A DNA stretch of 64,000 nt from Scylla paramamosain (taxonomy: Eukaryota > Arthropoda > Malacostraca > Decapoda > Portunidae). The translations under genes were made by a program, and so were the position numbers. The notes beneath the pieces were generated by a model. It made no database searches. It was not told where the DNA came from and was given only the letters and a program-made list of their open reading frames with translations. Shown one piece after another: positions 13,463 through 24,220 of this stretch (the first letter of the stretch is position 1; each line of letters starts with the position of its first letter). The DNA lies in assembly GCF_035594125.1 (NCBI RefSeq), contig NC_087158.1:4406001-4470000 (forward strand), read 5' to 3'.

Positions 13463-14036
13463 GTTACCGTATGTAAGGGTATGTGACTTACATCATTATT
13501 CCTCTACAGTCATAAGTGAAATGTTCAAGTTTACTATTTGCATGAAAACATATGTAATATACGTAGGAATCAGTACTCAGTTATTTATAAAGCCTCGAGC
13601 CGATGCTCATCTGTTAGTAAAGTGTGGTTTACCCACCCATCGTCATCGCCCATGTGGGTCACTCAAGAGTCACGACTTGCATACAGCCGTTCGAAGATGG
13701 ATGGGCAAGGCGACAGAGGTAAATATCTTAATTTTGTAGTAGAAACAATGTCACAATACCAAGTTGATTGCATGTGTTGTTTATGAATATTGTAATATTT
13801 TGAGAGTGCTTTTATAACAGTGTGTATGTTATTTTATAAGAAATTGAGACCGAGAACTTGTTCGCAGTTCTTACGGTCATGCCAAGGGTCTTGTCTGCCT
13901 CTTCAACTAATGTCGGAAGAGAATTACTTTTCCTCAACCCTACGATGATGTGTATGATCAGTAAAACAGATCACATAATAGCTCGAGAAGGCCTGCCGGT
14001 TCGGCTACAGTAAGAACTCATCTTACAAGCAAGAAA
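13459..14036 (+). repeat. Probable BEL/Pao LTR, + orientation
   Basis: Starts TGTTACCGTATGTAAGGG. Its first half matches (minus strand) 31,315-31,572 next to a BEL integrase end, and its second half (from about 13,745) matches 42,105-42,365. It contains a TATA-like 'TTTATAAAGCCTCGAG' (about 13,585). Just downstream, TGGCTCCCAGTGAGACC (about 14,038) has the form of a primer binding site. LTR status is inferred from the position of the 31-kb copy beside BEL integrase; a TGT start fits. It could be the 5' LTR of the + strand BEL element continuing at 17.2 kb. Confidence 0.55.
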
Positions 14037-14214
14037 TTGGCTCCCAGTGAGACCGTAACAGCAGAGTTACAGGACCTGCCAGGCGACGTGAATCTTCCAT
14101 TGTCAGTACCTCTACCCTTGACGACAACCACTTCCTTCTGCCCACTGCGCCATTGTGTAGAACCCATGGTCACAGGCAAGAAAGTATGTAAGTATAAATG
14201 TGAAACTAGGACGT

Positions 14215-14305
14215 TAGCCTAACCTAGCATAACCTAACCTAATCTAACCTGACCTAGCATAACCTAACCTAATCTAACCAAACTTAGCATAACCTAACCT
14301 AACGA
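14215..14305. repeat. Degenerate telomere-like (CCTAA)n array
   Basis: About 90 bp built from CCTAA with variants such as 'CTAGCATAA' and 'CTAATCTAA', giving a higher-order period of about 30 bp. It is the complement of TTAGG, the arthropod telomere unit. Confidence 0.85.
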
Positions 14306-14960
14306 GGGACCTCAAAAATTATATTGTTATGCCTTACTGGTATGGTGTGCAGATTCCCAGGGTGATGGAGATCGGTACAGTTTGGCAGCTTCCTTAATAA
14401 ACACATGGAACCTTTTCCTTATGTCTCTATATCGCATCTTAACCATTGCTGTTGCTAAATATCTCACATAATGACTTCTTTTCTCGCTGAACACTGGTAC
14501 TATTCGGTCTACCTCCCTCCAATGGGTAGCCATATTAACAAATGACAGTGAGCTTATATCAGAATGCCTGATATATCTAAAACAAATGAAAAGTGTAACT
14601 GAACCTATCGTGGAAAGTTGTAATTCGTGGCCTTAGGAATGGCCTCACCAGTGGCAGGCGTGATTGGAGGGATCAGCTGTATAAATACCCTGAAATCCTA
14701 ATATGCCGCTACCCACAAATACCAGTTATAAACAAAAGAAAATCATTTCAGTGTTTACTCTTGACTGGTGCAGAGGTCACTGGACTTAAAAATATTGAAT
14801 TTCTCCACACCTGCGAATGCTATTACAGTCATACTAAACTGGTGTCCCCCAATTTTTTTTTTGTTTACATTTATGGCAAGGTCACCGAACCCTTTTCCAT
14901 GACATGTGAGTTTCATGCTTGTAGGTAACACGGACATGACAACCAGGGCCCATGCCAACC
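14306..14960. other. Unassigned 650 bp
   Basis: A 68-codon minus-strand frame (14,327-14,533) has no recognisable motif, and a TATA-like 'TATAAATACC' sits near 14,681. Direct repeats of 'CCAGGGCCC' at 14,944-14,966 adjoin the Harbinger start. No gene supported. Confidence 0.4.
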
Positions 14961-15169
14961 AGGGCCCGTATACACAAAACTTGTTAGCACTAACAAATAG
15001 CTGTTAAAGGTAAAAAAATTCCTGTTAAGGCTAACATTTAGCTGTTAAGCACTGACAGTGGATACAGAAAACTTGTTAGGGCCTTAAAAGTACTGTTAAG
15101 GTAAAAGTGCTGTGGAGGACCATTAAGCTCTTAACAAATTCCCGTTAGTAGAGAAGATAGCGGAGCAAC

Positions 15170-15507
15170 AACAACTTCAAAGACGACAGCGAGTGTGTTG
15201 ACAGCGACAGGACGTATTCAATGAGTACAATGACGACGAACTCATCAAATGCTTCAGGATGAACCGTGCTGGTATAATAACAGTGGCTGATTTAGTGAGG
15301 GGCAAACTTCAATCCCGTACAGAACGGAATCAACCACCGAGTCCTGAGATGAAGGTGGCAATTACCCTAAGATATTTGGCCACAGGTAAAATGCAGCAGT
15401 GCAGCAGTGATGACTTTGGGACCTCACAAGCAACAATCAGCCATGTCATTACTCAGACAATTGATGCACTGTCAGAACCAGACATTGTCCACCCCAAGCA
15501 TGTTAGG
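15170..15507 (+). pseudogene. Harbinger (HARBI1-like) transposase, N-terminal fragment
   Basis: The frame reads 'DDELIKCFRMNRAGIITVAD' and then 'PEMKVAITLRYLATGKMQQ' and 'FGTSQATISHVI', the N-terminal and helix-turn-helix part of HARBI1-type nucleases. An in-frame TGA precedes it near 15,200. The DDE nuclease domain that should follow is missing: at 'SEPDIV' the frame runs into the 'ATTGTCCACCCC' repeat cluster. Non-functional. Confidence 0.8.
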
Positions 15508-15700
15508 GTGGACAATCTTCATGAGAGCCAGACTGGGGGTGGACAATCTTCAGCTGACCCGACCATTCCCTAACCTAACCTAACCTAAACTTTGGTGTTG
15601 GATGCTGAGAGCAGCTGAGGTGGACAATCTTCATGAGAGTGCGGCTCGGGTGGACAATTTTCAGTTGGGTACTCTGGGGTGGACAATCTTCATGAGATTC
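15484..15700. repeat. GGGTGGACAATCTTCATGAG repeat cluster with a (CCTAA)n core
   Basis: Five degenerate copies of GGGTGGACAATCTTCATGAG (about 15,505, 15,534, 15,620, 15,648 and 15,680), one inverted partial copy at 15,484 ('ATTGTCCACCCC'), and CCTAA repeats at 15,568-15,590. The layout mirrors the element at 23,889-24,220, and both sit inside transposase genes. Confidence 0.7.
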
Positions 15701-15817
15701 AATCTTGTTAATAATACTGCAATATACTGTAAAATCTTAATAAATAAAATAATATATTTTTATTTCCTCATCATAAATTTCTACTGTATCAAAAATGAAG
15801 CCTATACAATTCAATTA

Positions 15818-16271
15818 TTAATTTTTCATATTTTTTGCTGTCAAAGACTGGTAATATTCAATTTCAGCCATCATTAACTTTTGTTTAAGTTCAATGTTTC
15901 CCTTCAATGCTAACAATTTTACTTTCCTTTTTTCAATTTTTAACTTTTCCTTTTCAAGTTTCAATTTGCGTTTTTCAGCTTTGTATTGTTCATACTCATC
16001 ACTGACACTTGAACACTTTCTTAGTTTTGGTGTTGATATGCTTGGTTGGGCCTTAGAGGTTTCAGGTTCAGCTATGGTGCATTCTATAAAGGACCCATCC
16101 TCCAAGAGTTCTAAGTGCTGGGCCTTGTGCAAAGATTGTTGTGGCTGGGGCTGGACTTGGACACTTTGCCAATGAAGCTGAGGGAGTTCACTATCATCCT
16201 CTACCTGTTGCTGGGGTGGTTCTTCTCCCAACTCTTCAGTGTCTTCCTGCCGTTGTTGGGTTTGCAGCTTC
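15818..16271 (-). CDS. Harbinger Myb/SANT-like accessory protein, exon 3 (C-terminal)
   Basis: Terminal exon with acceptor TTTTAG before 16,271 and stop TAA at 15,818. It encodes a Gln/Glu-rich linker and, near the end, a Lys/Glu-rich coiled coil ('YEQYKAEKRKLKLEKEKLK' and on), typical of the DNA-binding partner of Harbinger transposase. Phase agrees with exon 2 (AG|G, Arg). The partner binds transposon ends and helps bring transposase to the nucleus. No disabling mutation in this exon. Confidence 0.7.
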
Positions 16272-16497
16272 CTAAAACCATTGCATAAATTTACCACAGT
16301 TAAAAACATGCAACTAATTTAATCTCACAAGGAGAAAAGTGCATATCAACTACAGTACAGTATGTAAAAATGCCTTGCTGAAGGATGAACTATCTGATAA
16401 AATTATATCAATGCAAATGTTAGGCTAAAATTGTGGTACACTACACAATAGAAAGTCCAATACAGTACACGGGACAAAAAAATTACAAGAATCTTAC

Positions 16498-16621
16498 CTC
16501 AACGTATGAAAGCCGAGATCATTCTGAATCACACCTATCACAGTTGCATTCTTCTCCCCTAATAATTCTTCAACCTTCATGTCTACTGGGTCAAGTGGAG
16601 GAGCTTGGGGGCCACCAGCAC
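16498..16621 (-). CDS. Harbinger Myb/SANT-like accessory protein, exon 2
   Basis: 124 bp with acceptor CTTCAAG| and donor GAG|GTAAGA; reads 'GGPQAPPLDPVDMKVEELLG', a proline-rich linker common in these proteins ahead of the C-terminal helix region. Phase 1 entry and phase 2 exit agree with both neighbours. Confidence 0.68.
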
Positions 16622-16950
16622 CTTGAAGAATAGTTAATCTTATTTTAGCACAGTACTGTAAAGCTGCAAATATACAATATCACTACACATTACAGTACAA
16701 TATAATTTGTATGTATGACTAAGTTTGCACTGAATTTTGACTGTTATAGTACTTGCAACACATCTTTGTTAAATGATATGCATGTTATTAATACTGTGAG
16801 AAGGAACACTCAAATGCTAAATTTCTACCTTAATGAAAGTAATTGTGACAAGTTGATTGAGGTGAATGAGCAATAGGAATAACGTGAAAGCTATTTCGCT
16901 TATGTTAACTTCTTAAAACGGAAGAGTATACAGTAATAAGTTAATCTTAC

Positions 16951-17126
16951 CTGATTGGTTATATTCAGCCTTTATTGCCAAAATTTTCTTCCTCGATTTT
17001 GAGAGGACAGAAAACCATTTGGTTTCAACTTCTTCTACAGTCCGCTTAGTCAGTGGATTTGTTCCATTAATGGCATCAGTTATGCTTTGCCATGCTTCCC
17101 TCTTGTCCTTGTGGCTGAAACTTAGT
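16951..17126 (-). CDS. Harbinger Myb/SANT-like accessory protein, exon 1 (5'-truncated)
   Basis: Reads 'KDKREAWQSITDAINGTNPL' and 'TVEEVETKWFSVLSKSRKK', the core of the Myb/SANT-like (MSANTD-type) DNA-binding domain, and ends at a good donor, TCAG|GTAAGA. The expected N-terminal helix and start codon are missing; sequence breaks at a (CCTAA) motif near 17,130. Confidence 0.7.
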
Positions 17127-17138
17127 TTAACCTAACCC

Positions 17139-20100
17139 ATTTATAATCAATTTTTTCTCCATAATCACGTTGACCAAGACGTCATTTTAATTGTTTTTTT
17201 TTCTGTGTAACTTGACTCAGTATTTACACAATGAAGTTGTTAGAAATGTCTGATACTGAAGAAATTAATGTCGTAGATGGTCTTAGGAGATGTGAGGAGG
17301 AGCAAGTGGGCAAGGATCAACACATGAGTGATGACCAATAAAGGAAGGGAATATTAAGTCTGTAACCAAAGGAAGGGCGGAGTCCTGTAAGCATAAATGG
17401 AACAGTGTTGCCAGCAAAATTAGAAAAAAAAAAATGTAATTAGCCCTTTTGACTTAGAGCCCATGACAAATGAAGAAGTAGAGGCATTTCATCAATATTG
17501 TGTGGTATATACAAAACTGGTGGAACTAGAGCCAGAAAAGTCAGAAGAGCTAAATGATGAGCTGGATCATAACCAACAAGTTCACCTTAAAATATTAGAA
17601 AGTATAAAATGTAAAGTGAAAGAGTTAAAAGGTGACAGGATCATTTTGTTCTAGTAAACTCTCTAGACATTCTAGAATCGTCTACTTCCTCATATTCACA
17701 AGTACAAAGAAAGCAAGAAGCAGCAGCAAAAGTAGCCATACTTAAAAAGGAAATGGAATGTCATGATAGTTTAGCAGAGGTAGAAGCATTGTTAGCTAGA
17801 AGCCAGGCAGTGTTATCAAAGAAAATGAAAAGAGAGATCTAGCAGTAGCCAGTGCAGAACTTACTGCTCTTAGTTTAGTTGAAGAAGTGAAAATGCTTCC
17901 AGATGATGACAGTGAAGGGAAGCAAAGTTATCTTCAACAATACATAAAGTCACAAAATGAAATGAAAGCACAAGCAATTACAAATCAACAGTGACAATGC
18001 CATGCCTCAAAAATATGTTATTACATGACCTCCAGGAACCTACCTCGTGTGGTAGAGATAATGAATTGATGACAACTGAAGTAGATAGACAAATAATCAA
18101 CCTCAAACAATGAATCTCAATCCTCCAGCTCAGAGTTTTGTACCATGTTCCCATAGACACTCATACTGTCAACATGCCAAATGATAATGTAAGACAGGTT
18201 TGTCAAGCCTCTTCCCATCCTGCAGGAAATTTTGCATTTAGTGTATGTACCTGATCCTAAGTGGAGCCTCCCTCCAATAGAACCTAGCATTTTTAGTTGA
18301 GAACCCATGGAGTTTCCAGTTTGAATAAAAGCTTTGAAACTTGTGTAGAGTCTAGAAGATTTAGTAGTGCAGAGAAAGAGGCTTGCCTACTTAAACAAAT
18401 ATACAAAGGGTGAGCCAAAAAAAAAAAAAAAAAAAAAAATGCCATCAAAATGGTAATGTGCTTTAATCCAGCCTTAACAGCATTTTCAGACTTTATGCAG
18501 TGCTGTCAAACTGCAATGAAACACACTACTCACTTGTCACTCCTGGATGATCCTAGGGAGCAGAGAAAATTGCTAGCAAAACTCCCTGATAATATAGTTA
18601 ATGACTGGAGAAGGGTAGTGATAGATTATATCCAAACTAAAAGTAACAGTAACTCTCCTAATAGTAATAAAAAGTCTTTCCCATCCTTTTTATGTGAATT
18701 TGTCCAGGAGGAAGCAGAAGAAGCAAGCAATCCCTTTGTTTCCTGGAATGCAATAAATAGGGAAGTAAATGACTGGAATAAAACTGAAACAAGTAACCAA
18801 ATGGAAACCAAGGGAATCAAACACCTTGACAAAGAATAGAGGGAGTAGAACTTTCATGGTTAAATCAGTTGAGGAAAACCTGTTTGTTCTTTCCAAAGTA
18901 AAGTAAATGTATAAGCCAACAAACAATTTTCCAAGGAGCAGGAAGGAAAAGGACAGTCCTGTCACTACTGTAAAAATAGTTGTAACTTAGGTGATAACAA
19001 GGAATTTGCCAAACTTGATGGTAACACCAGGTACACATTTGTTATGGAAAGAAGTTTATGTGCAGAATGTTTAAAAATAGGTCACATGAAGAGATATTGC
19101 AGAAGAAAGAAATCATAAAATATGCTAGAGATACCATCCCACAGCTCTTCATAATGATGACATGATGAGAACTGAGAGCCAAGAGGTGCCAGAACAAGCA
19201 ATTCAGCCTAAATGTGATAAAAAAAACCACAATTGTAGTAGCAAATAAGTCAAAGTGACAGAATCAGTAACACATGATATACACAGCATGATAGTTCCTG
19301 TATGGTTACACCATGTTAGTAATGAAGAGAATAAAATTTTAGAGTATGCCTTACTGGATGAGCAGTTTGATGCTTCATTCCTCAAGGAGAGTACTTTGGA
19401 TAAATTGGGGTTAGCAACCCAACAGTGTCACTTAATATTCGCACAATAAGTGGAAAACAAATCACTGACTCTACCAAAGTTCATGAACTTACTTGAGGTA
19501 AGAGGTCATAATGAAGGGGTGGAAATACCAATCCATTCAGCATATTCCACAGAAAACATTTCAGCTGGATGGAATCAGATACCAAGGTCTGAGACTGCTT
19601 GCAGCTGGCCCCACTTGAGGGCAATCTCTGATGCACTAATGAAATATGACCCAAATGTTGACATAGGACTCCTCATTGGACTTCATTGCACAGCAGCCAT
19701 TAAGGCACAAATACCAGCTCATAATGAGAATTATCCCTATGCACGCAAGATAAAACTAGGATGGGGGGATTATTGATAGAATCTCTCCTCATACAAGTCC
19801 AATCAAGGATATGGTGGTAGTCTTCAGAACGCTAACAGAAGAAGTAGAAATTAATGAAGAAAAGAAGGTTAATTTCTTAGTGGTTCCTACTAAAACTAAA
19901 GAGGTGATTACTCCTCAAGTAAGATATATGTTTGAGCTTGACTTAAATGATAGAAAGTCAGCTGATGCTCCATTATCATATGAAGATAAGAAGTTTATGA
20001 GTAAGATGAAAGAAGGAGAGCATGAGCTGAAGGATGGGCATTATGAGTTACCCCTTCCTCTTAAAAAGATGATAATGTCAAGCTTCCAAAGAACAAAATG

Positions 20101-20598
20101 TTAGTAGAGCAGAGACTCAAGAGACTGAAAACTTAACTTGAGAAGCATAATCAACATAAAAATGATTACAGGATGTTTATAGGTGATATGATTACCAAAG
20201 GTTATGCAGAAGTTGTACCAGCTAAGGATTTAGTTAGGAATGATGGTAAGGTCTGGTACATTCCACATCATGGAGTCTGTCATCCAAGGAAGCCAAAGAA
20301 ATTTAGGGTAGTATTTGACTGTAATACAAATTATAGGAACCAGTCACTAAACAGTCATCTGTTACAGGGCCCAGACCTTACCAACAAACTTGTTGGAGTG
20401 TTGTGCAGGTTTATGCAAGAAATTATCGCACTTGTATGTGATATAGAAGCAATGTACCATCAAGTGAAGGTCAACCCAGAACATAGAGACATGTTAAAAT
20501 TTCTTTGAATGAAAAAAGGTGACCTCAGTAATAAGAGACTTGAATACATAAATGACAGCTTGTTTGGGGCTACATCATCTCCAAGTGTAGCTACTTTT
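17139..20598 (+). pseudogene. BEL/Pao retrotransposon: gag, protease and first part of RT, decayed
   Basis: Pieces appear in BEL order across all three frames: coiled-coil Gag (17,230-18,100), Gag 'NREVNDWNKTE' region (18,450-18,840), a zinc knuckle 'CAECLKIGHMKRYC' (about 19,057), a Pao-type protease-like block 'YALLDEQFDASFLKES' (about 19,345) and RT from 'GYAEVVPAKDLVR' (20,194) through 'CDIEAMYHQVKVN' (20,440) to 'LFGATSSPS' (20,560). Frequent stops and indels mean no product. The frame is cut at 20,598 by a DIRS-derived insertion and resumes at 21,961. Confidence 0.85.
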
Positions 20599-21960
20599 AC
20601 GTCAGCAAATAACACCTCTGCTAGAGGTCGCTTCCTCATGATATACGAGTACGCTTTGCCGTTTCACGCCACCAGTTGCTGTGTTTCCTTCGCGCTGTCC
20701 AGACGGTTTTCAGCAACTGCGAGTTTGGCAGCCTTCTTCCCGTGATCCTTCTGGAGCGGAAAGGCTTTGCTACAGCCTGTGACCCAGTTTAGGGCTGGCT
20801 GCAACACCACCCGTGATCCGTTTAGGAGCGGGGAGGGAAGTGCTTTGTTGATGTACTTGTGGAGCTAGCTGACGACTCTCACACTGAGCTGCACCGCCGC
20901 CTTGCTGTCGCCGCCGCCATGTCGGATGTCACGGGCAGTTCCACCAGCAAACGGAGGTCGAGTAAGGAGGGCGATTCTGAACATGCCAGGCATGTGAGGA
21001 AAGAATCCTCGCATAGGACTAGCTCCAGGAGCAGCCCTTCTCAGCGGGAGGCTCTTCAGGGCGCAAACAAAAGGCCCCAAGATCACGTCTCTGGTGATGG
21101 CGGTGACTCTGCTTCCCAGCACACACGTTCCTTGCCTTCTGCCTCACAGGATGAGGCATCTGCGCTGCCCTGGCACATGGTGATGGACGCTTTGGCTGCT
21201 TTACGTAGCGATACGGAGAAATTGAAGGAGGAAAGAAACTTAGGCCCCAGTCGGGGGGCTGATGATGCCGCGGCGGCCGCCGATGTAAATATTGACCCTG
21301 CTGGCCGTGTGGTGCCTGCAGCTGCATCAAAAGCCAAAGCCATGGCTCTACCGATTGGACACATCATGGCAAGGGCTGGGTGGTCCAGGACTGCCACTTT
21401 TGCCAAATTCTATGACAAGGAGATTGTCCCCAGTCATGATCCTTTCCAAGATGCTGTCCTTCAATAGTCTGTTCATTTTTGCATATGAGATGTCTCTTGT
21501 CACCTGGTCCATGGCTATGTGAATTTCTTATTATGTTGAAGTTTGGTTACTGCATGTCTACAGTACGACACCCACATGGCTTCAAAACCTCATGGGGAAG
21601 CGATCTCTAGCAGAGGTGTGACTTGCTGACGTAAAATTAATGAAGTACATGAGACTTACCGTAGTTCAGTTGAAGTGTGCTTCGAATTTTATGAAGCAAA
21701 TCGCCTCTGCTAGAAGGGAGCTTTCACATGCCCGCCTCTCTCACCCTACGCTCTGTAGCGTCTTGTGGCTTACATATTTCTAGCAGTGCAAAATGTTCAG
21801 TTACTTTCATGTGGTTGGTCGTACTCTTTAAAGTCTGGTGGCGTAAAGCGACAAAGCGTATCTCATGTGAAAGCTCCCTTCTAGCAGAGGTGATTTGCTT
21901 CATAAAATTCGAAGCACACTTCAACTGACCTACAGTAAGTCTCATGTACTTCATTAAATT
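20599..21960. mobile_element. DIRS-derived element inserted in the BEL RT
   Basis: Inverted terminal-type repeats are 'ACGTCAGCAAATAACACCTC' at 20,599 and its inverted relative at 21,598-21,632 (about 40 bp, few mismatches). A second, longer inverted pair (21,636-21,730 against 21,870-21,960) forms a near-perfect hairpin, sharing the motif 'CTTTACGCCACCAG' with the left end (about 20,675). Split inverted repeats plus a complementary region are the layout of DIRS elements, and the internal ORF ends in a tyrosine-recombinase tail. The BEL frame joins cleanly across the insertion with no duplicated bases, as expected for DIRS integration. Confidence 0.68.
20919..21467 (+). CDS. Gag-like/tyrosine-recombinase C-terminus fusion ORF (non-autonomous DIRS)
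   Basis: 182 residues from ATG 20,919 (CCGCCATG context). Residues 1-145 are Ser/Arg-rich then acidic and Ala-rich, resembling DIRS Gag N-termini ('LPWHMVMDALAALRSD'). The last 35 residues, 'AMALPIGHIMARAGWSRTAT' to 'FAKFYDKEI', match the C-terminal end of DIRS tyrosine recombinases. Everything between (rest of Gag, RT, RNase H, methylase, catalytic recombinase) is absent, so this is an internally deleted copy whose two ends remain in one open frame. The higher GC content contrasts with the surrounding AT-rich BEL sequence. Whether it is translated is unknown. Confidence 0.6.
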   Translation: MSDVTGSSTSKRRSSKEGDSEHARHVRKESSHRTSSRSSPSQREALQGANKRPQDHVSGDGGDSASQHTRSLPSASQDEASALPWHMVMDALAALRSDTEKLKEERNLGPSRGADDAAAAADVNIDPAGRVVPAAASKAKAMALPIGHIMARAGWSRTATFAKFYDKEIVPSHDPFQDAVLQ

Positions 21961-22129
21961 TCACTTAAGAAAGTTGCAGATGATTATGAGTGTGGATTTA
22001 AGAAAGCTGCAGATGATTATGGGTGTGGATCTGATGCAGCTAAATTTGAGAAAAAATTTCATGTTGATGATGGTTTGAAGTCAGTAGCCACATTGAAGCT
22101 GTCACTCTTATTCAGCAGAGCAAAGAATG
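21961..22129 (+). pseudogene. BEL/Pao RT, second segment
   Basis: Resumes exactly where 20,598 stops: 'SLKKVADDYECG', a duplicated 33-bp unit (about 21,964-22,030), and then 'FHVDDGLKSVAT', the catalytic BEL '(Y/H)VDDGLKS' box. A frameshift follows near 22,088. The piece ends at 22,129 at the left terminal repeat of the ISL2EU-like element and continues at 30,586. Confidence 0.8.
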
Positions 22130-23710
22130 GCACCAATCTCTAACTGGATAGTTTTTATTGTTTGCCAACTGGTTTAATTCACAGGTTGGTAGCTGCCTAT
22201 CATGCTGAATTGTTTTTGTGGAAACCCTGTTAAAGCATTTGTTTATTGATATCCATGCCTACATTCCTCTTAATATAAATGTTTGATTATTTCACCGTGT
22301 GTCTCATTGAAAGCGACAATAAAATATGCAAATATATTTTCTTATGGTGCAAAAGTATGGATGTACCAGTGTCTCATCAAAATATTTTTTGTAAGTCTAA
22401 TAGTACATGTATACCTGATCACAATATTGTCATAGTTTCTGCATAGGATAATGCTTCACTCAAAAAGTGTAGAGCAAATATCACTTAGTAGCATTAAAAA
22501 AAAAAAAAATTGTCTACAGCCGAAATAATCCGCTCAACATCCCTGAAACTGAATTATAATTGAACCACAACCGGCTTTCCCTGAAACTGAATTCTCCTAA
22601 CTGAACCACAACCAGCTTTCCTGCCATGACGTGTTGCTGGATTCACCAAATATGCCATTGTACACTTGTGCAGTTGCAGACTGCAAATTGACTTAACACA
22701 AGTGAGATAGAGACGTGAAAGGCTGGAGTGTTTTTCCAGGAAGAAAGATGCACCATGGAGACAACTTTGGAGAACAAGGTGTAAGTGTGGACCAACGTGG
22801 AAAAAGCATCCAAGTTCCATGCAGTTTGCTCAGAACATTTTATAAACTGGAATAAGGGACTGTCACCATTTCATCCTGATCTTGAGTTATTTGAATACAA
22901 CGAATGGAAACCAAAAAATAATCGAGTGAGTGTGTGTGAGTGGGCAAAGGGTATATTGTGGCCAGCATGCTGTGCCCCAGTGCTTCACTCTTCACCTTCA
23001 GAACCAGCCATACCAGTTAATATAGACTTCTTCATAACATCAAACTGATGTGCATGTGAAAGTGGAGACCTGGAGTCAAGAATCACTCATATAAAGGTGT
23101 GTAAATATACCAGTTTATTTTTAGTTCTGGTTTTCAGTATGATTATGTACAACTGTTTAGTGACTGTAAATATGTGTGGCTACTTGGAAAAAAAAAAATC
23201 TAACTACGAGAGCGATTGCACATGTGTTTTGAAATAATACCAAAAATATTTATCTTCAGAACAAACATCAAATTATTAACTGATAATCTCCGGGTTCTAA
23301 TTTCTTACAGATGCTGGTGAAATGTCTCAAGAAATGCAGATGGTACAAGAATCACAGAAAGACCATTCATATTCAACCCCAAGTATTCAAAGCACTTCTG
23401 CAGCCATGCCACATGATGTTGCAGTGCAAGTTGATGTGGTTAGTGCCTGTATACTCTTAATAATAAATGTTTATGTAATGGGTCATTACACTATTCAGCT
23501 TAACTTTTCAGAAAAAAAATTAAAAACCCATCATACTTCAGTGTGATGTGTCATTGACTTTTGTTTTCAACCTTTTGGAACTTTCCCTTAAACATTCACT
23601 TGCAGCATTTATTATGTAATTCACTGGCAGATCCTAGTATCAAGAGGCTGTGGTCAGACCTCATTGTACACAGCTAAAAATGTTAAAACTTGTGTACATA
23701 GTTTAATTTA

Positions 23711-23719
23711 ACACACACA

Positions 23720-23778
<59 letters not shown>
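23711..23778. repeat. (AC)n microsatellite
   Basis: About 65 bp of AC dinucleotide, one interruption. Confidence 0.95.
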
Positions 23779-23779
<1 letters not shown>

Positions 23780-23888
23780 ATCCAAAACATGATTCTTACC
23801 AGTGATAAAAGTGTGAGTGCAAACCTTACTTGTAAAAATGCTTTGACACCCATCTATGATGTCAGTAACAAAAGAGTAAAAAAATAAG

Positions 23889-24220
23889 GGATCACCTGAA
23901 GATCTGCCACCCCAGCCGCACTCGGGGTGGCAGATCTTCAGGTGAGACAATCTGGGGTGGCGGATCTTCAGGTGATCCCATACTTTTAATGAAGTAAACT
24001 TTTTTCTGCATTTTTTATATCCACTCAGTTTTTTAATGCGTTCATGTTAGGTTAGGTTAGGTTAGGCTAACCTAACCTAACCTAACCTAACCTAGTGAGA
24101 GAGTCTGGGGTGGCGGATCTTCAGGTGAGACAATCTGGGGTGGTGGATCTTCAGGTGAGACAATCTGGGGTGGCGGATCTTCAGGTGATCCCTGTGGGGT
24201 GGCGGATCTTCAGGTGATCC
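23889..24220. mobile_element. 332-bp MITE carrying a telomere-motif palindrome
   Basis: Terminal inverted repeats GGATCACCTGAAGATC(T/C)GCC with flanking CACCCC. A perfect 8-bp direct repeat AAAATAAG lies immediately outside each end (23,881-23,888; 24,221-24,228). Inside are further direct and inverted copies of GGGGTGGCGGATCTTCAGGTG (about 30-bp spacing) and a head-to-head telomeric palindrome (TTAGG)4/(CCTAA)6 at about 24,047-24,094. The 8-bp duplication suggests mobilisation by an hAT-like or other 8-bp-duplicating transposase. No coding capacity. Confidence 0.85.
24047..24094. repeat. Head-to-head (TTAGG)n/(CCTAA)n palindrome
   Basis: GTTAGGTTAGGTTAGG... turns at GGCTAACC into CCTAACCTAACC..., a self-complementary interstitial telomere motif inside the MITE. 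Confidence 0.95.

Larger units (their letters stand above)
14963..17138. mobile_element. Decayed PIF/Harbinger DNA transposon
   Basis: The left end 'GGGCCCGTATACACAAAAC' (about 14,963) followed by repeated 'AACTTGTTAG' motifs resembles Harbinger termini. Inside are a transposase N-terminus (+) and the accessory Myb/SANT gene (-), the classic two-gene arrangement. The catalytic half of the transposase is gone, replaced by a repeat cluster at 15,484-15,700. No matching right terminal repeat is seen; the right boundary at the (CCTAA) motif near 17,130 is a guess. Confidence 0.65.

Noticed and set aside
24097..24220. CRISPR-like regularly spaced repeats
   Set aside because: Repeats are about 21 bp with short, non-unique spacers, inside a TIR-bounded MITE in a eukaryotic context.
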